DNA from: JAAYJR01 sp964563975 | GTDB taxonomy: Bacteria > Bacteroidota > Bacteroidia > Bacteroidales > Prolixibacteraceae | DNA: 42,927 nt | Direction of reading: 5' to 3' | Assembly (NCBI GenBank): GCA_964563975.1 | Contig: CAZLZJ010000015.1 | Location: forward strand, 1-42,927 | Notes under the pieces: generated by a model | What the model was told of the DNA's origin: nothing | What the model saw: only the letters and a program-made list of their open reading frames with translations | The model's database searches: none | Shown: in pieces, positions 1 through 6,286 of the stretch | Numbering within the stretch: position 1 is the stretch's first letter | Layout: every line of letters begins with the position of its first letter | Translations under genes and position numbers: made by a program

Positions 1-711
1 ACAATCCAATTGCCGGAGAATACCATCCAATTCCCGTACTGCTTTTGCATCATTCTGTTTCCGGCCAAGCAAACCAAGTTTGCGAGCAACGTTTCCTGAA
101 TGGACATCAAGTGGACATGATAATTTTGAAGGTGATATACTTTTCCATATGCCAAAATCTACTCCCTTATTGTCTTGGCGAATCATCCATCTGAGATACA
201 TATTGATTTTTTTTGCAGCAGAACCAGTCATTGGGTCAGGCAGATGTTTTCGGGTTCTCTCAAGATGCGGAATATTAAAAAATTCTTTTTTTAATTCATG
301 TATGGCATATTGCAGTGATTCGTTGGTCTGATATTTCACAAATATCCCTTCAAGTCCATTTTTAGATTTATACAGGTGCCTCAAACCTTCAATGAATGTC
401 AGCAGGTCAACTGAATTAAAAGTGCGGTGTACAAAACCATCCATCTGCTTCAGATGTTGTTCATTGTGGTTAAGAATAAAATCATATGGAGAATCTCCCA
501 TATATGCCAGCATTCGTTTTGCATTTTTTACAATTGAAGTCCGATTACCCCACGAGATTGTTGCAGAAAGGAATCCTGATATTTCGATATCTTCCTTTCT
601 TATGTATGAATGTGGTATTTGTATCGGGTCAAGTTCAATAAATTCCGGATTATTGTATTGTTCAACCTTTTCGTCAAGAAAATCCTTCAGTTCTTTTATG
701 TTTTGTCCCAT
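1..711 (-). CDS. TIGR02757 family protein (DUF2400), 3' end beyond the window
   Basis: The minus-strand frame opens with ATG at 711 (MGQNIKELKDF) and stays open for 237 codons to base 1, so the C-terminus lies outside the window. It resembles the TIGR02757/DUF2400 family, which is common in Bacteroidota and has no firmly assigned biochemical role. Visible family marks are ISGFLSATISWGNR near residue 45, the MDGFVHRTF block near residue 90, FGIWKSISPSKLSCPLDVHSG near residues 190-210 and the RKQNDAKAV block near residues 219-227. By comparison with relatives about 25-30 residues are missing, including the PVKYDF-type end. A -7 type promoter box lies at 732-739. There is no Shine-Dalgarno sequence. 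The family assignment rests on motif recall, and the function is unknown. Confidence 0.82.
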   Translation of the reverse strand, partial: MGQNIKELKDFLDEKVEQYNNPEFIELDPIQIPHSYIRKEDIEISGFLSATISWGNRTSIVKNAKRMLAYMGDSPYDFILNHNEQHLKQMDGFVHRTFNSVDLLTFIEGLRHLYKSKNGLEGIFVKYQTNESLQYAIHELKKEFFNIPHLERTRKHLPDPMTGSAAKKINMYLRWMIRQDNKGVDFGIWKSISPSKLSCPLDVHSGNVARKLGLLGRKQNDAKAVRELDGILRQLDC

Positions 712-731
712 GCATATATCTTTACACAGGT

Positions 732-739
732 CAAAAATA
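732..739 (-). promoter_or_regulatory. candidate -7 box for the TIGR02757 gene
   Basis: On the minus strand this reads TATTTTTG, matching the Bacteroidota -7 consensus TAnnTTTG. Transcription would begin near 725, leaving a leader of roughly 15 bases before the ATG at 711. I see no good TTTG box at the expected distance upstream, so support is moderate. Confidence 0.4.
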
Positions 740-761
740 GTAATAATGACAAAAGTTTCCT

Positions 762-965
762 ATGCTTCCATTAGATGTTCATACCGGCAATATTTCAAGA
801 GAACCGGATATTTTAACAAGAAAACAAAATGATTGGAAGGCTGTTGAAGAAATCACAAATCTTCTGCGGCAGTTTGATCCGAAGGATCCGGTAAAATATG
901 ATTTTGTTCTTTTCGGGATGGAAATATTTGAAAAATATGGTACAAAACTATTTGATCCATCGTAA
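762..965 (+). pseudogene. orphan C-terminal fragment of a second TIGR02757-family gene
   Basis: The plus-strand reading frame encodes about 67 residues that match only the last quarter of a TIGR02757 protein: LPLDVHTGN near its start, TRKQNDWKAVEEI in the middle and DPKDPVKYDFVLFGMEIFEKYG at the end. The neighbouring minus-strand gene contains the same blocks (CPLDVHSGN, RKQNDAKAV), so this is a paralogous piece in the opposite orientation. An in-frame TGA lies five codons upstream of the first ATG, and no N-terminal three quarters of a protein is present on this strand. The DNA of the two copies is well diverged, so it is not a recent duplication or a simple assembly echo. Its last 18 bases overlap the 3' end of the acyltransferase gene tail to tail. 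It is most likely a gene remnant; a short expressed protein is less likely. Confidence 0.6.
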
Positions 966-1865
966 AAAAAAGGGCAGCCTGTTAATTTTAAAAATATTAT
1001 AATGCTCCGCTTCAGCTCCAAAACTTTTATAAAACCGCGCTACGCCGGGAACCATAGAACCTTCGAAGTCTAAAATTATATTTTTGCCTGAATGAGCCGA
1101 AATAAAATTATCAAGTAAAAAAAACATTGCACTGCTCTTTCTCCCATCAGCATTTGAAGCAGGATTAAGGTAAATCACCCTCCCTTTCCAACTGCAAAAA
1201 AACACTGCCGCACATAACCTGTTTTCAGCAGTATAGATACCGGGAAGCCGGCCAATCCCTCTATCCCGGCAAAATCTGACAATACTCCTGAATTTATCAA
1301 GGTCATCTTTTGTAACACCTGAAGGAAGGTTGTTACTTAACAATTCAATATAATCTTTTAAAGATATTTCAGTAATATAATGCAATCCCAATTTTTCACC
1401 TTTCCTGACATTGCGTAAGGTATTCTTTGAATAACCTTCCCTTATTGAAGAGTACTCTTTTTTCAAACTTAAAAGAAAGTTATTGCGAGGTGAATATTTA
1501 TCAATCCCTGAAATATCCGGGAGCTTGTTACCTGAGTTTAACAAAATATCGATATATCTGAATCTCTTTATAATCTCTAAATAAAAAAGCCCTGCTGTCT
1601 CCATGGCAGGCTCGGGAAATATTCCAAGCTGCTGGCAAAAAAGGGGCTGATATAAATATTTAATTAAAAATTTACTGCGTAAGGTTAACGGCATAACATA
1701 TTCATAATCTCCATAAACCAGTGCATCCCACTTTAATGCTGTCAGGTCGAGATACCACGACAAAGCATAAACTCTGCTATTCTCTGCAGAATTGATACAT
1801 CTGTCCCATGAGCTGTAATCAAGCTCTTCATGTCTCACATATTTCAAATTTTCACTAATGCCCAT
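948..1865 (-). CDS. GNAT / FemAB-like acyltransferase family protein
   Basis: A 305-residue protein that looks like the BioF2/FemAB-like branch of the GNAT fold. Visible marks are YSKNTLRNVRKGEKLGLHY near residues 145-163, a central LPGIYTAENRLCAAVFFCSW strand pair, the PASNADGRKSSAMFFLLDNF acyl-CoA-type region, and DFEGS followed by GVARFYKSFGA close to the C-terminus. Such proteins transfer acyl or aminoacyl groups, often onto cell-envelope polymers; the substrate here cannot be read from sequence. The ATG at 1865 lies inside the last codons of the deacetylase gene (11-base overlap), so the two are probably translationally coupled and may act on the same glycan. No signal peptide is visible, so it is probably cytoplasmic. 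Its 3' end overlaps the TIGR02757 fragment on the other strand. Confidence 0.72.
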   Translation of the reverse strand: MGISENLKYVRHEELDYSSWDRCINSAENSRVYALSWYLDLTALKWDALVYGDYEYVMPLTLRSKFLIKYLYQPLFCQQLGIFPEPAMETAGLFYLEIIKRFRYIDILLNSGNKLPDISGIDKYSPRNNFLLSLKKEYSSIREGYSKNTLRNVRKGEKLGLHYITEISLKDYIELLSNNLPSGVTKDDLDKFRSIVRFCRDRGIGRLPGIYTAENRLCAAVFFCSWKGRVIYLNPASNADGRKSSAMFFLLDNFISAHSGKNIILDFEGSMVPGVARFYKSFGAEAEHYNIFKINRLPFFLRWIK

Positions 1866-3180
1866 CTGACCAGTTAAATCCGGTTTTATTCATATTATAA
1901 AAAACCTCATTATAGCCTTCCCATCTGCCCCTGCCGGTAAGAGAATCATTATGCCAGATACTTATAAAGGTACCGCCAACATTTTTCACCTCTTCCATCA
2001 GCTTTCTTACCTCTTTACCGGCCTGATCAGGCGATAATCCCAAATAATCGCATAATGTAACATCCATAACCTGAAAAGGAAAGACCCTCAGCGGGGTGAC
2101 AGAATCTTTATTCAGATCATAAAATAAAAAAGGAGTGCATATTCCGGCACGAAACCCGGTTTGAGATGCATAACCCATGGTATAATCCTCTTTTATCCCG
2201 TTATCGATCAGCCTACGGTAGGTATGAGGCATATTTAAACGAACATAATGTTGCCTGCTTTTTATTGGCTTGTGACCTGTAATTTGTAAAAACCTCAATA
2301 TTTCAGTTTTTAACAACTCTTCTCCGGAACTGCATCCTGAAGAGAAAGAGGGATGGATTCCAATTGAATATTTCAAAGAGGTTCTGCTTATCAATTCCCT
2401 TAAATAACTGTTTCTCCAGGAGATATTTTTATCATAACGGTCGTAGTTACCAAGAAGAAAAAAAAATATTATATTTTCCTCATTATCTTTAAAAATCTCA
2501 TCCAATAAAGGAAAGGTATAAAAAGGATCCTCTTTTTTCCCGGAAAGAACCTTTATCCTTTCACAAACTTCATTAAAGTTTACCTTTAAAAAAGATCTGA
2601 AAAGTGCACCTGAAGATCTTGCAAAACCTTTATGAGAATAACTCCAGGCATTATCTACATCAATTGTGGATATAAAGTTAAATTCAGGTGCGGGAATATT
2701 AAATTCAGGATACCTTTTTACAAGCTCATCTGCTATCATTCTTGCCCAGATATTTACAACCGGCTTTTTTAACTGATCATACTTTGATAAAATACTCCTT
2801 TCGGCAGGATATCTTTTAAACTTGTCAGTAATCAATTCAAGATGCTCCTCAAACCTTGTAACAAGATAAAATGCTCCGGCAAAGGGGTCAAAAGGGAGAT
2901 CTGAATTTGTTGAAGTTTCAAAAAAACAGTATACCCCATTATATAATAGTGGTTTTATTACAGGTTTAAAAATTGAGCGATAATATAAAAATGTGCTTGG
3001 CCTGATAAATAACCCATTTCCAATTCTTTTACCGGAATAGTTAATTTTTGGAAGATCCGAATTTAAAAACTGTTCACTCTCCGTTGAAAAGGAGATATCT
3101 ACCTTTAATATATCTGAAAAAATAAGCCTTGCAGCATACTCTATACGGGGATTCAACTTTTCTGCATAAAATAGTACCAT
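1855..3180 (-). CDS. polysaccharide deacetylase-like protein
   Basis: A 441-residue protein with the NodB-like deacetylase signature in the form typical of Bacteroidota. STIDVDNAWSY near residue 171 supplies the metal-binding aspartates, IGIHPSFSS near residue 274 supplies a histidine, then RQHYVRLNMP with TYRRLIDNGI and FRAGICTPFLFYDL follow, and ISIWHND near residue 417 ends the domain. The first 150 or so residues are a separate N-terminal domain common in this group (I think DUF7033). Members remove acetyl groups from N-acetylated envelope sugars; the exact substrate is unknown. No signal peptide is seen. The gene starts 11 bases after radC ends and overlaps the downstream acyltransferase by 11 bases, which suggests one transcript. 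Confidence 0.75.
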   Translation of the reverse strand: MVLFYAEKLNPRIEYAARLIFSDILKVDISFSTESEQFLNSDLPKINYSGKRIGNGLFIRPSTFLYYRSIFKPVIKPLLYNGVYCFFETSTNSDLPFDPFAGAFYLVTRFEEHLELITDKFKRYPAERSILSKYDQLKKPVVNIWARMIADELVKRYPEFNIPAPEFNFISTIDVDNAWSYSHKGFARSSGALFRSFLKVNFNEVCERIKVLSGKKEDPFYTFPLLDEIFKDNEENIIFFFLLGNYDRYDKNISWRNSYLRELISRTSLKYSIGIHPSFSSGCSSGEELLKTEILRFLQITGHKPIKSRQHYVRLNMPHTYRRLIDNGIKEDYTMGYASQTGFRAGICTPFLFYDLNKDSVTPLRVFPFQVMDVTLCDYLGLSPDQAGKEVRKLMEEVKNVGGTFISIWHNDSLTGRGRWEGYNEVFYNMNKTGFNWSDGH

Positions 3181-3191
3181 TATTTCCGGCT

Positions 3192-3890
3192 TTATTGTAA
3201 AATACCTTCGTCGGCCATGCTAAGATAGTTGTTTTGACAAATAATGATATGATCCAAAACTGAAATATCCATCAATCCTGCAGCTTTTAGCATTTTACGG
3301 GTTACCTTCAGGTCGGCCTCCGATGCTTCCATTGTTCCTGAAGGATGGTTGTGACACAATATAATCGAAGAAGCCAGTTTTTCCAAGGCAGTTTTCAAAA
3401 TAATCCTTACATCAATAACGGTTCCGGAAATCCCTCCCTGACTAATCCTGTAGTGATCAATAACTTTATTTCCTCTGTCAAGTATAAGGATCCAGAACTC
3501 TTCATGGTTAAGATCCTGAAGTAAAGGGGTAAAAAAGGCGGCTGCATCGCGACTGCAGGTAATCTGTTTTTTTACAGCCGGTGCCAATTCATTTTTTCGC
3601 CTTCCAAGCTCCAGGGCGGCTAAAATTGTAACACCTTTGGCCTCACCTATCCCGTTAAAAGAGGTAAAAAAGCTTAGCCCTTTTCTGCCTAATTCGTTAA
3701 GGTCATTATTTACAGAGCTTAATACTCTTCTTCCCAGCTCAACGGCAGTCTCTTTATTGCTTCCTGATCCTAAAAGGATGGCAATAAGTTCGGCGTCGGA
3801 AAGAAACCGTGAACCTCTTGAAATAAGTTTTTCGCGAGGACGATCTTCGACAGCCCATTGTTTTAAATTTATTTTCCTGTATTTATTCAT
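3192..3890 (-). CDS. radC: RadC-family JAB/JAMM-domain protein
   Basis: A 232-residue RadC family protein. The N-terminal part (LKQWAVEDRPREKLISRG) leads into a helix-hairpin-helix region with FTSFNGIGEAKG near residue 75. The C-terminal JAB domain carries the metal-site signature HNHPSG followed eight residues later by D (HNHPSGTMEASEAD) near residues 179-192, plus DHIII. RadC proteins were named for a supposed role in repair, but their biochemical function is still uncertain. I chose the ATG at 3890 (MNKYRKINLK) rather than the longer frame to 3947, because the extra 19 residues would be encoded by the rpsT terminator hairpin. It is the first gene of a run with the deacetylase and acyltransferase genes. 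Confidence 0.9.
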   Translation of the reverse strand: MNKYRKINLKQWAVEDRPREKLISRGSRFLSDAELIAILLGSGSNKETAVELGRRVLSSVNNDLNELGRKGLSFFTSFNGIGEAKGVTILAALELGRRKNELAPAVKKQITCSRDAAAFFTPLLQDLNHEEFWILILDRGNKVIDHYRISQGGISGTVIDVRIILKTALEKLASSIILCHNHPSGTMEASEADLKVTRKMLKAAGLMDISVLDHIIICQNNYLSMADEGILQ

Positions 3891-3929
3891 GATATTTGGA
3901 GTTTGTATAAAAATAGTAATCTTTAATAT

Positions 3930-3960
3930 AAAAAAAAACCTCCCCATTCTAATGGAGAGG
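3930..3960 (-). terminator. intrinsic terminator after rpsT
   Basis: On the minus strand a 9-bp stem (CCTCTCCAT pairing with ATGGGGAGG, one G-U pair) with loop TAGA is followed directly by an unbroken run of T. It lies 27 bases past the rpsT stop codon, before radC. Confidence 0.88.
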
Positions 3961-3986
3961 CTAAAGTAATATCATGAGTAAAGCTC

Positions 3987-4238
3987 TTACAGATTGTTAA
4001 CCTTGACAGTAAGTTTTGATTTCAGGTTCGAAGCCTTATTTTTATGAATAATATTCTTTTTTGCTAACTTGTCGATCATTGAAACAACCCCTGACAATCT
4101 TTTAGCAGCTTCTTCTTTATCAGTTTCGTTACGCAACTTTTTAATTGCTTTTCTGGTCATTTTTGCGTAATATTTATTTTGCAAACGCCTTTTATCGTTT
4201 TGCCTTATTCTTTTTAGAGCTGACTTACTATTTGCCAT
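3987..4238 (-). CDS. rpsT: 30S ribosomal protein S20 (bS20)
   Basis: An 83-residue, strongly basic protein with the S20 start MANSKSALKRIRQNDKRRLQN, which binds 16S rRNA in the small subunit. The body is helical and lysine-rich, with the expected SMIDKLAKKNIIHKNKASNLKSKL-type ending (residues roughly 53-76). Its length equals the family norm. The gene lies 29 bases downstream of tRNA-Glu with no promoter in between and is followed by a good intrinsic terminator, so the tRNA and rpsT are probably on one primary transcript that is then processed. There is no obvious Shine-Dalgarno sequence. Confidence 0.96.
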   Translation of the reverse strand: MANSKSALKRIRQNDKRRLQNKYYAKMTRKAIKKLRNETDKEEAAKRLSGVVSMIDKLAKKNIIHKNKASNLKSKLTVKVNNL

Positions 4239-4267
4239 TTTTATGATAAATATTAAAAATTAATTTG

Positions 4268-4339
4268 TAGCCCGTAGGGGAATCGAACCCCTGCTACCAG
4301 AATGAAAACCTGGCGTCCTAACCACTAGACGAACGGGCC
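4268..4339 (-). tRNA. tRNA-Glu (anticodon UUC)
   Basis: The minus strand folds into a complete 72-base cloverleaf: acceptor GGCCCGT with ACGGGCT (one G-U pair), D arm GTCT/GGAC, anticodon stem CCAGG/TCTGG with loop TTTTCAT (anticodon TTC), and T arm AGGGG/CCCCT with loop TTCGATT. The discriminator base is A. The 3' CCA is not encoded (the next bases read CAA), so it must be added by tRNA nucleotidyltransferase. Confidence 0.97.
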
Positions 4340-4366
4340 GTCGTACTTTCCCTGAAAATGGGATTG

Positions 4367-4397
4367 CAAAAATACTTCATTTTTATTATAAGCCAAA
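4367..4397 (-). promoter_or_regulatory. promoter for tRNA-Glu and rpsT
   Basis: On the minus strand a -33 box TTTG (4394-4397) is separated by 19 bases from the -7 box TATTTTTG (4367-4374). Both match the Bacteroidota housekeeping consensus. Transcription would start near 4361, about 20 bases before the tRNA. Confidence 0.8.
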
Positions 4398-4492
4398 TTT
4401 TATTGATAAATTTTCCCTGATGTTGCCCCCTTTTTAATAATACTAATTGAATGTTATCTGCCTGACTATCTCAATGCTCTGATATTTAACAA

Positions 4493-5224
4493 CTAACGCA
4501 GTTCAAAATTCTGACCTAAATATACCCTCCTGACATCTTCATCTCCTGCCAGCTCTTCGGCAGTGCCGGCCTTCATTATTGAACCTTCAAAAAGCAAATA
4601 TGACCGATCGGTAATTGATAAAGTCTCATGAACATTATGGTCAGTTATAAGAACACCTATATTTTTCTCTTTCAGCTTAACGACTATCTGCTGAATATCC
4701 TCTACGGCTATCGGGTCGACACCGGCAAAGGGCTCGTCTAAAAGAATAAATTTAGGGTCAATAGCCAAAGCACGTGCAATTTCAGTTCTCCTGCGCTCAC
4801 CTCCGGAAAGCTGTATACCTTTACTTTTTCTGATATGCTGTAATCCAAATTCGGTTAGCAATGTTTCAACCTTCTCTTTTTGATACTCTTTTGTGTAGTT
4901 AGTCATTTCCAATACAGCTTTCAGGTTATCCTCAATACTCAGCTTTCTGAAAACTGATGCCTCCTGCGAGAGGTAGCCTATTCCTTTTTTTGCACGTTTA
5001 TAAACAGGCAATCTTGTAATTTCCTCATCATTAATATAAATTTTCCCCGATAATGGCTGAATCAAACCCACTATCATATAAAAAGAGGTTGTCTTCCCTG
5101 CCCCGTTAGGCCCCAGCAGTCCAACAATTTCGCCCTGCCTGACATTAAAGCTGACACCTTTTACAACAACCCGCTTTCTATACCTCTTAACTATATTTTC
5201 TGCCCGAAGGATCATCTGTGCCAT
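4493..5224 (-). CDS. lptB: LPS export ABC transporter ATP-binding protein LptB
   Basis: A 243-residue ABC ATPase that powers extraction of lipopolysaccharide from the inner membrane with LptF and LptG. Visible motifs are Walker A GPNGAGKTT near residues 38-46, the Q-loop GYLSQEASVFRKLS near 83-96, the signature LSGGERRR near 138-145, Walker B FILLDEPFAGVDP near 158-170 and the switch histidine in ITDHNVHET near 193. The end VRRVYLGQNFELR is typical of Bacteroidota LptB. It starts two bases after the tatC stop, so the two form an operon; the pairing of tatC with lptB recurs in this phylum. ATG at 5224 gives MAQMILRAEN; a start at the second methionine (residue 4) is also possible. The lptC, lptF and lptG genes are not in the window. 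Confidence 0.93.
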   Translation of the reverse strand: MAQMILRAENIVKRYRKRVVVKGVSFNVRQGEIVGLLGPNGAGKTTSFYMIVGLIQPLSGKIYINDEEITRLPVYKRAKKGIGYLSQEASVFRKLSIEDNLKAVLEMTNYTKEYQKEKVETLLTEFGLQHIRKSKGIQLSGGERRRTEIARALAIDPKFILLDEPFAGVDPIAVEDIQQIVVKLKEKNIGVLITDHNVHETLSITDRSYLLFEGSIMKAGTAEELAGDEDVRRVYLGQNFELR

Positions 5225-5226
5225 AA

Positions 5227-6096
5227 TTATATCTCGTCAAGCTCTTTTTCACGTTTCCTTGCCACATTCCCGGCAATAAGTATACTTACTTCATAAAGAA
5301 TAATCAGCGGAATGGCAACCATGATCTGGCTGAACACATCGGGAGGAGTTATTACTGCTGACAATAAAAACATTAATACAATTGCATGTTTCCGGTATGT
5401 TCTCATAAATTGCGGGGTGATAAGCCCTACCTTGCTCAAAAAATAAGAGAAGATGGGAAGAAGGAAAACCACTCCCGATGCAAGAATAATTGAGGTGACA
5501 GAACCAATATATGAGTTAAGATTGATCTGATTGGTTACATCTCCGCTCACATTATAGGTGCCTAAAAAATTGATTGACAAAGGAACAATTAAAAAATATC
5601 CGAAAAGAACACCAATAATAAATAAGATAGTGGTAAAAAATACCGCACCTGTGGCATATTTTTTTTCAGTTTCATACAAAGCAGGTTTTATAAATCTCCA
5701 AAACTCATAAAAAACCACAGGAGAAGCTATAATGAAACCTGCAATTATAGAGGTCCAGATATGCGTCATAAACTGCCCGGCAATTTTTATGCTTATAAGT
5801 TCAAGAGGCTTTTTGTTTATCTTCAATGCTTCACTTCCAATAGCATCTCCAAGTTTGCTGAACATTCTGTTGGTCCAAAATTCCGGAGTGCGCGGATTAA
5901 GAATAATTTTATCGAAAATGAGATCTTTAAAAATAAAAGCAACAACTGCAAAAACTACTATAGCTGAAACAGACCGTATTATATGCCAGCGCAACTCTTC
6001 AAGATGCTCTAAAAATGACATTTCACCATAATTGGGCATTCTCTTTTTTCCGTCCTGCCCTCTTTTTTTATTATCCTTTCTGATCTCTTCACTCAT
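5227..6096 (-). CDS. tatC: twin-arginine translocase subunit TatC
   Basis: A 289-residue inner-membrane protein with six predicted membrane segments; TatC is the receptor for twin-arginine signal peptides. The cytoplasmic N-terminal motif SFLEHLEELRWHIIRS near residues 27-42 and the conserved RTYRKHAIV with SAVITPPDVFSQ near residues 233-258 are diagnostic. The N-terminal lysine/arginine-rich extension and a long periplasmic loop 1 are usual in Bacteroidota. I chose ATG at 6096 over the GTG one codon earlier. No tatA or tatB is in this window. The Gfo/Idh oxidoreductase at 38245-39516 carries a Tat signal and is a likely client. Confidence 0.94.
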   Translation of the reverse strand: MSEEIRKDNKKRGQDGKKRMPNYGEMSFLEHLEELRWHIIRSVSAIVVFAVVAFIFKDLIFDKIILNPRTPEFWTNRMFSKLGDAIGSEALKINKKPLELISIKIAGQFMTHIWTSIIAGFIIASPVVFYEFWRFIKPALYETEKKYATGAVFFTTILFIIGVLFGYFLIVPLSINFLGTYNVSGDVTNQINLNSYIGSVTSIILASGVVFLLPIFSYFLSKVGLITPQFMRTYRKHAIVLMFLLSAVITPPDVFSQIMVAIPLIILYEVSILIAGNVARKREKELDEI

Positions 6097-6121
6097 CACC
6101 TGTAAATTTTAAAAAACTTCA

Positions 6122-6129
6122 CAAATATA
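6122..6129 (-). promoter_or_regulatory. candidate -7 box for tatC-lptB
   Basis: The minus strand reads TATATTTG, a match to TAnnTTTG, placing the start of transcription near 6116 and leaving about 20 bases of leader before tatC. No clear TTTG box is seen at the proper distance upstream. Confidence 0.45.
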
Positions 6130-6286
6130 AATACTAAGTTTATTATTTAAGTCACCCAATCTGTCCAATTGTTTAAAAGAATGCTATTTATTCTTAAAAA
6201 ACAGCAAATCCTATTGCCATTTTTCTTACTTTTAATAATTTAGGATTCAAGAAAATAATTAAACGATGTCTGGAAGGAATTTTATT

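Noticed and set aside
392..832. Plus-strand open frame of 146 codons
   Set aside because: It is antisense to the TIGR02757 gene, whose minus-strand frame has clear family motifs.
3891..3947. Longer N-terminus for RadC
   Set aside because: The extra codons coincide with the rpsT terminator hairpin, and family members begin near MNKYRKINLK.
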